This document shows, one piece after another, positions 9,223 to 19,200 of a DNA stretch of 64,000 nt. The stretch is taken from NCBI RefSeq assembly GCF_022179285.1, contig NZ_BPQO01000016.1, forward strand, positions 62,001 through 126,000, given 5' to 3'. Every line of letters begins with the position of its first letter. Positions within the stretch are counted from its first letter, which is position 1. The notes under the pieces are model-generated. The model saw nothing but the letters and a program-made list of their open reading frames with translations. It was not told where the DNA came from and ran no database searches. Both the position numbers and the translations under genes were made by a program. Source of the DNA: Methylobacterium hispanicum. Its GTDB lineage: Bacteria; Pseudomonadota; Alphaproteobacteria; Rhizobiales; Beijerinckiaceae.

Positions 9223-9810
9223 TCAGCGCCCGCTATTCACCCAGCGCACCACGTCGGCGAGCACAGTCCCCAGCGCCGCGTCGAGCGCCGCCGCGCCGTT
9301 GCCGGCATTGACCGCCTTGACGGGCACGCGCGCCGTGAAGACCCGGGCGGCGGTGACGCGGCCGGTGCCTTCCGCGATCAGCTTGGCCGAGAGATCGACC
9401 ACCGCTTCGCCGGTGCCGGCGGAGACGTCGAAGGCGCGGATCTCGCTGATGAGCTGGTAGTCGGACGCCACCTTGTCGCTCGGCCGGCTGACCGAACGCA
9501 GGCGGCCGGAATTCTCCAGGCTCTGGATGAGACGCGTCTGGATCAGGCGCGGCAGACGGTCGGCCCACTGCCCGCCGCCGAGGAACGAGAGGGAGCCGCC
9601 GGGCTCGCGCACGATGATCCGGTCGGATTCGAAGGGCTGGATCCCGACGGGCTCGGCGACCACGATCGCGCGCCCCGCCATGGCGGGGCGGCCCGAAGGG
9701 GGGAGGGCGGCGAGATCGAAGGTGAGCGGCGCGCCGCCGCCGCCGCAGCCGCCGAGGAGCGGCGCGACCAGCGCGGCGGCCAGCGCGAGGGCCGGGAGGT
9801 TCTGCGTCAT
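9223..9810 (-). CDS. ABC-type transport auxiliary lipoprotein of the Mla-type system
   Basis: This 195-residue protein begins with a lipoprotein signal ending in the lipobox LLGGC (Cys about 22). The remainder matches the ABC_trans_aux/PqiC-like fold by layout: a strand segment with GIQPFESDRIIVREP, then QWADRLPRLIQTRLIQSLENSG and a C-terminal helix. Such lipoproteins work with MCE-type lipid transporters at the outer membrane side. It is the last gene of the minus-strand mlaE-mlaF-mlaD cluster, separated from mlaD by 132 bp. Confidence 0.8.
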   Translation of the reverse strand: MTQNLPALALAAALVAPLLGGCGGGGAPLTFDLAALPPSGRPAMAGRAIVVAEPVGIQPFESDRIIVREPGGSLSFLGGGQWADRLPRLIQTRLIQSLENSGRLRSVSRPSDKVASDYQLISEIRAFDVSAGTGEAVVDLSAKLIAEGTGRVTAARVFTARVPVKAVNAGNGAAALDAALGTVLADVVRWVNSGR

Positions 9811-9942
9811 CCGGATTACCTAGCGGGATACCGGGGGCACCTGTGGACGGGCGCCGCACCGGCTGCAAGCTGTGCCATATAACGGCCCGGATTCACCGCC
9901 GGTGCCGTGCGTGCGGACACATGAGGCCGCACCGGGCCGGCT

Positions 9943-11025
9943 CTAACGGCCACCGTTGTATTCGGGCAACGACGGCTTGCCACCGAAGATGACCTGCGAG
10001 GGGTCGCGCTCGAGGCTCTTCACCGTGCGGTTCAGGGCGCCGAGCGTGCGCTGGCCGTCCGTGGACAGGGCCTCGACCTCGCGCCTGCCCGAGCCGGAGA
10101 GCCGGTTGAAGCTCGTCGCGATGTTGGCGGTGCGCTTGTCGAGGTTCTCCGATAGCGTCCGGAAGGCGCGGCCCGCGTCACGCACCGAGATCGCCGCCTC
10201 GCGCACCTCCGTGAAGGTGGAGGAGCCCTGCTGGCCGGAGGCCGAGCCGAGGAAGCCCTCGGCGCCCTTCAGCACGCCGTCGATGCGATCGGCCGAGGCA
10301 CTCAGCTTGGCCGCCAGCGCCCGCGCGTCGTGCAGGCCGGCCTCGATGTCGGGGCTGGCATTCGCGAGCGCGCCCGAGAAGCGGTCGGCATTCTGGATGA
10401 CGTGGTTCAGGCGCTCGCCGTCCACCGCCTTGACGAGGCCGGCGATCGAGGGACCGGCATCGGCCAGCGTCTTCGAGAAGGCCTCGACGTTGGCGAGCGT
10501 GCGGTTGATCGCGCCCTCGTTGCCGGCCACCACCTTGTCGAGGCGCTGGAGCACGTCGTCGGCGCGCTGGGCGATCTGCTTGGCCGCCGCCATCATGTCC
10601 TGGATATCGGAGGAATCGGCGAAGATCGTCGGCGGCTCGCCGTTCTGGCCGGGCTTCAGCGCGGGCGCGTCGGCGTTGCCGCCCGAGAGCGCGATCACCG
10701 AGACGCCGGTCAGCATCGCCGAATCGAGGCGGGCACGGGTGTCAGCGCGCAAGGGGGTCGCGGGCTCGACCTTGATCTGCGCGATCACGCGCCGCGGGTC
10801 CTGCGGCAGCAGGCTCACCTCCGTGACCTCGCCGACCTTGATGCCGTTGAAGGTCACGCTGGAGCCGCGCGACAGGCCGCCGACGCTGCCCGAGAACACG
10901 ATCCGCACGCCCTGCGCGACCTGACGGGAGGAGCCGCCCGAGAGCCAGAACACGAAGCCGAAGCCGGCCAGGATCACCGCGAGGGTGAAGGCGCCGATGA
11001 GGGCGTAGTTCGCGCGCGTCTCCAT
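9943..11025 (-). CDS. mlaD: MlaD-family MCE domain protein of a lipid ABC transporter
   Basis: The 360-residue protein has an N-terminal membrane anchor at about residues 7-29 and one MCE domain at about 38-115 (VGGLSRGSSVTFNGIKVGEV and LTGVSVIALSGG). A long helical region follows, as in alphaproteobacterial homologues that are larger than E. coli MlaD. MCE rings ferry phospholipids between inner and outer membranes. It lies between the ATPase gene and the auxiliary lipoprotein gene on the same strand. Confidence 0.88.
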   Translation of the reverse strand: METRANYALIGAFTLAVILAGFGFVFWLSGGSSRQVAQGVRIVFSGSVGGLSRGSSVTFNGIKVGEVTEVSLLPQDPRRVIAQIKVEPATPLRADTRARLDSAMLTGVSVIALSGGNADAPALKPGQNGEPPTIFADSSDIQDMMAAAKQIAQRADDVLQRLDKVVAGNEGAINRTLANVEAFSKTLADAGPSIAGLVKAVDGERLNHVIQNADRFSGALANASPDIEAGLHDARALAAKLSASADRIDGVLKGAEGFLGSASGQQGSSTFTEVREAAISVRDAGRAFRTLSENLDKRTANIATSFNRLSGSGRREVEALSTDGQRTLGALNRTVKSLERDPSQVIFGGKPSLPEYNGGR

Positions 11026-11094
11026 GCTCAGCCTTTCATCCGAAGGTCGCGGACGGCGCGGTGCGGGGCCGCACGAAGCGCGGCATTCATCGGA

Positions 11095-11889
11095 TCACAC
11101 ATGGACGTCACCCCCCGTGACGATCGCGCGGGCGCGCTTCCCGTGGAAGTAGGAGCGCAGCCAAGGGTGGTCGTGGGCCAGCATCTGGTCGATGGACCCC
11201 GCCGCGATGATCTGGCCATCGCCGAGCGCCGCGATGCGGTCGCAGGCGGTGTAGAGGCTGTCGAGGTCGTGCGTCACCATGAAGACGGTGAGGCCGAGGG
11301 TGCGCTTCAGCGTCGCGACGAGGTCGTCGAACTCGCCCGCGCCGATCGGGTCGAGGCCCGAGGTCGGCTCGTCGAGGAACAGGATCTCGGGGTCGAGCGC
11401 CAGCGAGCGGGCGAGCGCCGCGCGCTTGATCATGCCGCCCGACAGTTCCGACGGGTACTTGTCGGCGGCCTCGGGCTTCAGGCCGACCATCTCGATCTTC
11501 AGCCGGGCGAACTCGTCGAGCAGGCGCTCGGAGAGGTTCAGGTGCTCCCGCATCGGCACCTGGATGTTCTGCTTGACGGTGAGCGCCGAGAACAGCGCCC
11601 CGTGCTGGAACAGCACGCCCCACCGCTGCTCGACACGGCGGCGCTCGGCGAGGCTCATCCCGTCCATGTCCTGGCCGAAGACCCGGATCGTGCCGGAGCG
11701 CTTCGGGATGAGGCCCAGGATGGTGCGGGTGAGGACCGACTTGCCCTGGCCCGAGGGGCCGACGAAGCCCATGATCTCGCCCCGGCGGATATCGAGGTCG
11801 AGGCCCTTCAGGATCGTGCGGTCGCGAAAGCCCACGACGAGGTCGCGTACGCTGATGATCGGCTCGGGCTGTGGGGAGGTCGCCTGCAC
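11095..11889 (-). CDS. mlaF: MlaF-family ATP-binding protein of the lipid ABC transporter
   Basis: The 264-residue ATPase carries Walker A GPSGQGKS, the Q-loop region GVLFQHGALFSALTV, the ABC signature LSGGM, Walker B ILFLDEPTSGLDP and the switch histidine in MVTHDLDS. The Gln in the Walker A loop and the FQHGALFSALTV stretch are typical of MlaF/Mkl proteins. It would energise phospholipid movement by the MlaE-like permease. Its start lies 7 bp after the mlaE stop, so they are cotranscribed. Confidence 0.93.
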   Translation of the reverse strand: MQATSPQPEPIISVRDLVVGFRDRTILKGLDLDIRRGEIMGFVGPSGQGKSVLTRTILGLIPKRSGTIRVFGQDMDGMSLAERRRVEQRWGVLFQHGALFSALTVKQNIQVPMREHLNLSERLLDEFARLKIEMVGLKPEAADKYPSELSGGMIKRAALARSLALDPEILFLDEPTSGLDPIGAGEFDDLVATLKRTLGLTVFMVTHDLDSLYTACDRIAALGDGQIIAAGSIDQMLAHDHPWLRSYFHGKRARAIVTGGDVHV

Positions 11890-11896
11890 GCTCGCC

Positions 11897-13051
11897 TCAG
11901 AAATCGATGGCCGCGAAGAAGACCGCGAACAGGCCGTCCAGCACGATCACCATGAAGATCGACTTGACCACCGAGGCGGTGACGTGGCGCCCGAGCGATT
12001 CGGCCGATCCCTCCACGGCGAAGCCCTCGATCGTCGCGATGATGCCGATGACGAGGGCCATGAAGGGCGCCTTGATCAGGCCGACGAAGACGTGGTGCAG
12101 GCCAACCGCCGCCTGAAGCCGGGCGAGGAACTGGTCGACGGTCAGCCCGCCATAAAGCATCGCCGTCAGCCCGCCGCCGAGCAGCGCCGAGAGCGCGCCG
12201 ATCAGCGTCAGCATCGGCAGCCCGACGACGAGGGCCAGGATGCGCGGCACGATCAGGACCTCGACCGGGTCGAGGCCCATGACGCGCAGCGCATCGACCT
12301 CCTCGCGCATGCGCATCGAGCCGATCTCGGCGGTGAAGGCCGAGCCGGAGCGGCCCGCCACCATGATCGAGGTGAGCAGCACGCCGAGCTCGCGCAGGAT
12401 CAGGAGGCCGATCAGGTTGACCACGAAGGTCTGCGCGCCGAAGCGCTGCAGCTGGAAGATGCCCTGCTGGGCGACGATGCCGCCGACGAGGAACGAGATC
12501 AGCACGATGATGGGCGCGCCGCTCAAGGCGACCTGCTCGACCTGGTTGACGAAGGCGCTGGTGCGGAAGCTGCGCGGACGGGCCGCGACGCGCCCGCAGG
12601 CCGCCACCACCTCGCCCAGGAAGGCGACGCCCGTGACGAGGTCCTGGCCGGCGCCCACCACGCGCCGGCCGAGCCCGTCGAGGGCGCCGTGGATCCGGCC
12701 CATCGGCGCGCCCGCGCCTACCTCCGGCTCGCGCAGCGACATCTCGCCGAGCAGGATGCGGTACTCGGGCGTGGCGCCCGCGTAACTCAGGCGCCCGCCC
12801 GCGGCCTCGATCTCGGCCCGCGTCCGCTCCAGGACCCAGGCGCCCAGCGTGTCCAGCCGCTCGATCGGCGCGAGATCGACGACGACCGCGCGCCCGGCCG
12901 CCGCCTCGGCGATGCGCCGGACCGCGAGCTCGACGGAGGCACCCCGGTCGGCCGTCCAGCGGCCGGCGAGCGCGAGGCGGCCGTCCGCGACGTCCGAGAC
13001 GCGCGCGGCCGAGACATCCTCGACGTTCCGGGTCCGTGCGACGCTCAGCAC
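11897..13051 (-). CDS. mlaE: MlaE-family permease with N-terminal STAS-like domain
   Basis: The 384-residue protein is a fusion. Residues about 10-110 resemble a STAS/MlaB domain (VVDLAPIERLDTLGAWVL), and residues about 130-384 form the MlaE permease with ARPRSFRTSAFVNQVEQVAL, GGIVAQQG, LGVLLTSIMVAGRSGSAFTAE and IGSMRMREEVDALRVMGLDP. A fused MlaB-like domain explains why no separate mlaB is needed. It is the first gene of the operon; its promoter must lie in the 82 bp between it and the MFS gene, or farther upstream. Confidence 0.9.
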   Translation of the reverse strand: MLSVARTRNVEDVSAARVSDVADGRLALAGRWTADRGASVELAVRRIAEAAAGRAVVVDLAPIERLDTLGAWVLERTRAEIEAAGGRLSYAGATPEYRILLGEMSLREPEVGAGAPMGRIHGALDGLGRRVVGAGQDLVTGVAFLGEVVAACGRVAARPRSFRTSAFVNQVEQVALSGAPIIVLISFLVGGIVAQQGIFQLQRFGAQTFVVNLIGLLILRELGVLLTSIMVAGRSGSAFTAEIGSMRMREEVDALRVMGLDPVEVLIVPRILALVVGLPMLTLIGALSALLGGGLTAMLYGGLTVDQFLARLQAAVGLHHVFVGLIKAPFMALVIGIIATIEGFAVEGSAESLGRHVTASVVKSIFMVIVLDGLFAVFFAAIDF

Positions 13052-13133
13052 GCGCGGCCTCCGCTGGCTGCCCCTCGGGCTCTCGTGTTCATCACGCCGC
13101 CCTTCCTGCGCCCCTGTTATGACGAGATTAGGG

Positions 13134-14336
13134 TTACGCTCCGGTGTTCATTCCTGGGCCGCGCGTGCCCTGGCGCACATGCCGACGCGCGGCCATCGCC
13201 GTGAGCGCGAGCCCGGCGACCGCGAGCGGCGCCATCAACGCGAAGGCGAGGGGGCCCCCGGCCCGATAGGCGAAGCCGGTGAGGATCGTGGCGCTGGCCG
13301 AGACCGTGGCGTTCACGGCGCTCAGCGTCCCCTGGGCGCGGCCGCGGGCGCCCTCGGGCGCGAAGCCCGAAACCGCCGCCATCGCGCCGAGCTGGGTCGC
13401 CCCGAACGTGAAGCCGTGCAGCGCCTGGAGTGCGACGAGGGCCGGCAGCCAGTCGCCGAGGGCGTAGAGCCCGAGCGACCGCACCAGCGCGGCGGTCCCC
13501 CCCATGGCGAGCAGCCGGAACGGCGTGCGCCAGCGCCCGGGCAGGCGCCCGATCAGGGCGAAGAGCAGGATCTCCGAGAGCACGCCGACGCCCCAGAGGC
13601 CGCCCACCGTCGCGGTCGACAGGCCCTGGCCGGTCCAGTGGATGCTGCCGAAGCTGTAGATCGCCGCATGGCTCGCCTGGATCGCGGCGGCCGCGCCGAT
13701 GCAGAGCCAGAGACGGCCCGGCAGAGGGGGCCGGGCGCCCCCGATCGCGCGTGCGGGCGCGGGGGCCACGTCCCGGCTCGCGTAGGCGACGCCGCTGGCC
13801 ACGAGCGCGAGGCCGGTGAGCAGAAGCGGCACCGCGACCTGCCCGCCGAGCCCGCCGAGCAGGGCGCCGCCCGCGAGGTTGGCCACGAGAAATGCCACCG
13901 AGCCCGCCATGCGGATGCGGGCGTAGTCGAGCCGCGGCCGGGCGCGCACGGCGGCCAGCGTCAGGTAGTCGATGCTCGGCACGAGCGGCGCGCCGGCCAC
14001 CGCGTTCAGCACCGTCAGCGCGGCGAGCAGCCCCCAGCCCAGAGGCGCGGCCGCCGGCATCAGCCCGTAGGTCAGCGCCAGCCCGAGGCTCCCGGCGAGC
14101 AGCAGCGCGCGGGCGCCGACGCCGCGGTCGATCAGGCTCATCAGCGGCGCGGTCGCGACGATGCGGGTGGCGATCGGCAGGGCGAGCAGCAGCCCGATCA
14201 CGGCCGGGTCGAGACCGAGCGCGTCGAGCCAGACCGGCATGAACGGCATGGCGATGCCGATCTCGACGAAGACCACGGCGTAGAGCAGCGCGAGGCGCGG
14301 CGCGCCGGTCTCGGCGGGGGCGGGGGCCTGGGACAA
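13134..14336 (-). CDS. MFS transporter (MFS_1_like / HcaT-type)
   Basis: The 400-residue protein has about twelve hydrophobic helices and begins LALLYAVVFVEIGIAMPFMP, followed by WLDALGLDPAVIGLLLALP, an arrangement typical of the MFS_1_like group related to the 3-phenylpropionate transporter HcaT. The substrate cannot be inferred. It lies on the same strand as the Mla operon, 82 bp upstream of mlaE, and diverges from the CheZ-like gene across 130 bp. Confidence 0.8.
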   Translation of the reverse strand: MSQAPAPAETGAPRLALLYAVVFVEIGIAMPFMPVWLDALGLDPAVIGLLLALPIATRIVATAPLMSLIDRGVGARALLLAGSLGLALTYGLMPAAAPLGWGLLAALTVLNAVAGAPLVPSIDYLTLAAVRARPRLDYARIRMAGSVAFLVANLAGGALLGGLGGQVAVPLLLTGLALVASGVAYASRDVAPAPARAIGGARPPLPGRLWLCIGAAAAIQASHAAIYSFGSIHWTGQGLSTATVGGLWGVGVLSEILLFALIGRLPGRWRTPFRLLAMGGTAALVRSLGLYALGDWLPALVALQALHGFTFGATQLGAMAAVSGFAPEGARGRAQGTLSAVNATVSASATILTGFAYRAGGPLAFALMAPLAVAGLALTAMAARRHVRQGTRGPGMNTGA

Positions 14337-14466
14337 GGGGTTCCGGGACTTCGGCGGGGCGGAGGCGGCGCGGGTTCGTAAGCGCGCGTTAAACCCACTC
14401 TGTCAAATGTGCGGGGTTCGCCGCGGCCGCTCCCGCCGCGCCGGGCTCCCGTGCGAGGACGCGTTC

Positions 14467-15636
14467 ATGTCCGGATACCAGTCGCTGACGCCCTACGAGC
14501 CCGATGCCTACGAGGTGATCGCCCGGGCCATGGCCGAGAGCGAGCGCGGGCGCTGGTTCCTCGACGAGCACGCCCGGCGCAACCGCGGGCCCGACACCGG
14601 CACTCTGCTCGACGCGATTGCGCGGCTGGAGAGCGCCGTGACCGCGCAGCGCCCGCCCGACGACCTCGCGCACCTGCGCGGCAACCTGCTCGACATGGCC
14701 AACGCGATCAGCCGGACCAAGGCCGAGATCGCCGCGATCAGCGCGCCCGGCCAGGACCAGACCCGCCTCGGCTCGGCCTCCGAGGCGCTCGACGCGATCG
14801 TGCGCACCACCGAGCGTGCGACCTCCGACATCCTCGGCGCGACCGAGCAGATGCAGGAGGCGGCCTGGCTTCTGCGCGAGCGCGGCGTCGAGCCGGAATT
14901 CTGCGACCGGCTCGACCGGCACGCCACCCAGATCTACACGGCCTGCTCGTTCCAGGACCTGACGGCGCAACGCACGGGGCGCATCGTCCACACCCTGCGC
15001 TACCTCGAGGATCGGCTCGCCTCGATGATCGCGATCTGGGATGCGGAGGGCGAGCGCGTCCCGCAGGCGCCGGAGCGGGCGGAGGTCGCCGCCGACCTCT
15101 GCCAGAGCGACGTGGACCGCTTCATCGACGCCGAGGGGCCGGCCATCCCGGTCTCGCCGCTGCTCGGCGCCACCGCCCTGGACGACGACCTCGCCTTCGT
15201 GCAGGCGCCGGACTCCACCGAGGCGTTTCCCGCGGACGTCATGGACGCGGAGCCGGCGGCCGACGCGATCGCGTTCGCCGCCCGCGAACCGGTCGTCGCG
15301 GCCGTGTCGGAGACCGCCGAGATCGCGCAGGCGGAGACCGCCGAGGCCGACCTCGAGGTGGCCGAGATCACCGTGACGGAGATCGAGGCGGACGTTGCCC
15401 CGAGCTTCGACATCGCCGATTCCCTCACGGCGCTCGAAGAGTCGATCCTCGAGACGCCCGAGCCGGCCGATGTGTTCGCGTCCGAGGGTGAGCTCGAAGA
15501 GATCGAAGCCCTGACCCTGCCGACAGCCCTCGAGGCGGAGGCCCCGGCGCAGGCCGAAGCCCGCAAGGAAGAGGCCACCAGCCTCGACGACATCGACCTC
15601 CTCAGCATCGAGGAGAAGCTGGCGCTGTTCTCCTGA
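14467..15636 (+). CDS. CheZ-like phosphatase-family protein with long acidic tail
   Basis: The 389-residue protein is helical in its first half and contains SFQDLTAQRTGRIVHTL, which matches the CheZ active-site helix; Asp about 164 and Gln about 168 correspond to the catalytic pair of E. coli CheZ. Residues about 200-389 form an acidic low-complexity tail with many Glu-Ala-Asp stretches, ending DDIDLLSIEEKLALFS, which may act as a terminal peptide docking motif. The ATG at 14467 is used because the upstream in-frame extension is arginine-rich and looks non-coding. No chemotaxis genes are nearby, so dephosphorylation of a CheY-like protein is inference. Confidence 0.7.
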   Translation: MSGYQSLTPYEPDAYEVIARAMAESERGRWFLDEHARRNRGPDTGTLLDAIARLESAVTAQRPPDDLAHLRGNLLDMANAISRTKAEIAAISAPGQDQTRLGSASEALDAIVRTTERATSDILGATEQMQEAAWLLRERGVEPEFCDRLDRHATQIYTACSFQDLTAQRTGRIVHTLRYLEDRLASMIAIWDAEGERVPQAPERAEVAADLCQSDVDRFIDAEGPAIPVSPLLGATALDDDLAFVQAPDSTEAFPADVMDAEPAADAIAFAAREPVVAAVSETAEIAQAETAEADLEVAEITVTEIEADVAPSFDIADSLTALEESILETPEPADVFASEGELEEIEALTLPTALEAEAPAQAEARKEEATSLDDIDLLSIEEKLALFS

Positions 15637-15733
15637 GCGGACGACGCGTCGCGGTCGCCGCCGCGCGCGGATCGGTCTATGGGGCTTGGCCCGGGTAGCA
15701 CGCCCGGTCCGAGCCCCCGATCGTCTCAGCCCC

Positions 15734-16195
15734 GTGACCAAGCCCATCGCCCAGCCCGCCCTCCACCTGCTCAAGCTCAGCGTCGGCACGACCTCGATCG
15801 CCGACCTCGCCGCCTGGCAGGCGCAGCGCCTCCGGGAGGCCGCGCTCGCGGGACGCGCGCCGGCCCCGTTCCACGTCACCCGCATGGTCCCCTCGCGCCG
15901 CGCCGAGATCGTCGGGCGCGGCTCGATCTACTGGGTGATCAAGGGGACGCTGTGCTGCCGCCAGCCGGTGACGGCGATCGAGCCCGTGACCGGCGCGGAC
16001 GGCGTGCCGCGCTGCCGCCTCGTCCTCGGCGAGCCGCTGGTGCCGGTCGCTCCGCGGCCCTGCCGTCCGTTCCAGGGCTGGCGCTACCTCGCGGCGGCCG
16101 ACGCCCCCGCCGACCTCGATGCGGCGGCGGCGGGCGACCTCGCCGAGATGCCCGAGGCCCTGCGCCGGGAACTTGTCGGCCTCGGGCTCCTCTGA
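15734..16195 (+). CDS. DUF1489 family protein
   Basis: The 153-residue protein matches the alphaproteobacterial DUF1489 family: FHVTRMVPSRRAEIVGRGSI, then YWVIKGTLCCRQPV, RCRLVLGEPLVPVAPRP and FQGWRYLAAADAPADL. The family is cytosolic with no known function. The GTG at 15734 is chosen because homology begins at LHLLKLSVGTTS and the length then fits the family's usual ~150 residues; the frame is open upstream to an ATG at 15686. It converges with the giant GPR-like gene across a strong hairpin. Confidence 0.82.
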   Translation: MTKPIAQPALHLLKLSVGTTSIADLAAWQAQRLREAALAGRAPAPFHVTRMVPSRRAEIVGRGSIYWVIKGTLCCRQPVTAIEPVTGADGVPRCRLVLGEPLVPVAPRPCRPFQGWRYLAAADAPADLDAAAAGDLAEMPEALRRELVGLGLL

Positions 16196-16219
16196 AGACT
16201 GCCTATACGAAGATGAGAA

Positions 16220-16245
16220 GGGGGCGGGCCTGCCGGCCCGCCCCC
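16220..16245. terminator. Hairpin terminator between convergent genes
   Basis: Perfect 11-bp arms at 16220-16230 and 16235-16245 enclose a 4-nt loop (TGCC), between the stops of the DUF1489 gene and the convergent giant gene. The stem is all G/C and no T-run follows on either strand, so it may serve both directions in a Rho-assisted or stem-only manner. Confidence 0.7.
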
Positions 16246-16264
16246 CCGCACAGCGCGAATCGCT

Positions 16265-19200
16265 TCAAGCCCCCTCGAAGCGTCCGCTCGCGTGGGCCAG
16301 CAGGGTGTAGACCTTGCCGGTCTCCGAGGTGAGGTAGGCGTCGGCCCGGCGCGTGTCCGGATCGTTCTTCATCACGTCGCCGAGCAGGCGCTCGAACTCG
16401 CCGACGTAGCGATCGACCGTGCGGCGGAACTCCGCGTCGGACCGGTAGCGGCGCTGCACGTCCGCGAAGGTCTGACGGCCCTGCGCCGTGTAGATGCGCG
16501 GGTCGAACAGGTTGGGTTCGCCGCGCCGGTAGCGCTCCCAGAGATCGACCGCCGTGCGGTGCTCGATCGTCCGGGCGATGTCGTTGGAGATGCTCTCCAG
16601 CGTCCGGTTCGGCTCGCCCGCGGCGACGGGCGCGCGGGCGGCCGGCTCGTCCTCGTCGAGCGAGGCGCGGGTCAGCAGGTCCGAGAGCCAGCCGCTCTTG
16701 TCGCCCGCTGCCGGGCGACCGGCCGGCTTGACGGTCGCGGGGCGGGTCGCCGCCGCCGTCGCAGGGCGTCCCGCCGCCGCGTTGGCGCCCGTGCGCGGCG
16801 CCGCGGCCTGGGCCGGAGCGGTCGCCGGCGCGGGCGCCGTCGCGGCCGGCAGGGAGGCTGCCGGGCGCGGCGCCGGCTGCGGCCGAGCGGCCGCCTCGGC
16901 CTCGCGGCGCGGCTCCGCAACGGGGACCGCCGGCCGCGCCGCGGGTTGGGCGGCATCGACGGCGCGGCTCGACTTGGCGACCAGGGCCGAGAGCTCGTTG
17001 AGAGCCTTGATCTGGTCGGAGACGACGCGGCGCATCTCGCCCGCCGCGTCCTGGGTCTCCCGCGGGAGTTCCAGCACGCCCTTGGCGAGGTCGGCACGGG
17101 TCTCCTCCAGCTCGCCCCGGATCTGTGCGGCCATCTCGCGCAGCGCCGTCAGCGACTCGCCGAAGCGGCCCTGCGCGGCCTCGAAGCCCGCGCGGATGTC
17201 GCGGGCCGCGGCGTCGAGGGCGGCACGCACCGCCTGCGCGGTCTTCTCGCCCTCCGCACCCGCCCCCGTGCCGAGGCCCGCGAAGGCCTCCGTGACGGCG
17301 TCGCCCGCGGCCTGGGCCGAACGGGCGAGGCTCTCGCCCACCGTGCGCGCCCGCTCCTCGGCGGAGGTCAGGCTGCGCTCGATCCCGTCCGCGAAGGCGC
17401 GGGTCCGGGCCTCGAGCACCTCCGAACGCTCCTCCATACCGGCGAGCGCGGCCTCGACGGCGCCCTCCCGGCCGTGGAGGGCGGCGGCCAGCCGCTCCTC
17501 GATGGCCACGAGCGCGCCCGCCGACCGATCGAGGTCCGCGACGTGGCCGCGGGTGATCGCGCCGAGCGCGCGGCCGCGCCCGTCGAGGGCCTCGGCGAGG
17601 CCGGCGGCCTCGCGCAAGGCGCCCTCGGCCACGGCCTGGAGGGCGCTCACCTGGGCGGCGACGCCGTCGCCGGCCTGGCCCGTCTGCCGGGCGACCTCCG
17701 CCAGGGCCTCCTGGATCTGGGCGATGCGGCCGGCAAGCCCCTGCTCGATCGCGCCGAGGTTCTCGCCCGCGTTGCCCAGGAGGTCGCGCAGGGCCTCGTT
17801 GGCCGAGTCGATGCGCACGAGCACGCCGCCGAGGTCGCGGCGCAGGCGCTCGTTGGTCTGGCCGAGATTCTCGATGGCTCGCGCGGCGCCGTCCTCGACC
17901 GCCTCGCGCAGGAGGCGGGCCGATTCCCGCGACTGCGCGGCCAGCGCCTCCGTGCGGGCCTGCAGCGCCTCGATCAGCGGCGCGCCGCTCTCGGCGAGCG
18001 CCCGCTCGATCGCGGCGCCGCGCTCGCCCAGCGCGTCGGCGAGTTGCAGCACCGGCCCGTCGATCGTGGCGCGCAGGCGCTCGACGTGGTGCCCCATCGC
18101 GGACTCGACCGCGCCGCCGCGCTCGTCCACGCTGGTGATGAGGGCGCCGCCCTTCTCCTCGATGGCGCGCACGAGGGATTCGGCGCTCTCGGCGAGGCGG
18201 CGGGACAGGGCTTCGCCGCGGGCATCGACCAGCTTGCCGAGCGCGTCGGCCCGCCGCTCGAAGCCCATCGACATCTGTCCGGCGCGCTCGTCCATCAGCT
18301 TGGCGACCGCGGCGTTGCGCTCGTCCAGGGCGGCGGCGAGCGCCGCCGTGTGCGCCTCGGCGAGGTCGGCGTGGCGCTGCGCCCGCTCGTCCAGGGCCGC
18401 GACGAGGCTCGCCATGCGCTCGTCCACGAGGCTCGCGAAGGCGTCGTGACGGTCGTCGAAGGCCGTGGCGAGCGCGTCGCCGCGGGCGGCCACCAGCGTC
18501 GCGAACAGCTTCATGCGGCTGTCGATGCGGCTGGTGAAGGCCTCGCTGCGGGCATCGACCGCCTCGGTGAGCGCCGTGCCGCGCTCGTCCACGTGGCGAA
18601 CCAGGGCCTCGGTGCGGCCCTCGACCAGGGTGTCGAGGTCGTTGAGCCGCGCGTCGAAGGCCTCGGTGAGCGCACGCACGCGGGTCTCGACCGCGTCCGC
18701 GAGGTTGAGGGCCCGTCCGTCGAGCAGGCCCTCGATGGTGCCGCGCGCCTCCTCGAACAGGGTGCGCAGGGCATCGACCCGGGCATCGACCGTCTCGGCA
18801 AGGGCGCGGCCGCGCCCCTCGACGATCGCGTTGAGGCCGGCATGAGCCTCCTCGAACAGGGCACGCAGGCTCCGGGTGCGCTCCTCAACGCTCGCGGCGG
18901 CCTGGCGCTCCTGCGCCTCGACGAGACCCGCGATGGCGGCGGGCGCCTCCAGCAGCAGGCCGCGCAGGGCGCCGATCCGGCCCTCGATCTCGGCGGCGAG
19001 GCGGTCGCCGTGGTCCTGCGCCGCGGTGTCGAGCGCGGCGCGCGCCTGATCGAACAGGCCGCTCAGGCGGTCGGTGCGGGCCTCCAGGCTCTGCACCATC
19101 TGGCGCTCGCGGCTCTCCATGAGGCCCGCGATGGCCGCGGGGGCCTCCTCGAGGACCGCCCGCAGGGTCTGGACCCGGGTATCGACCGCGCCGGTCAGGC

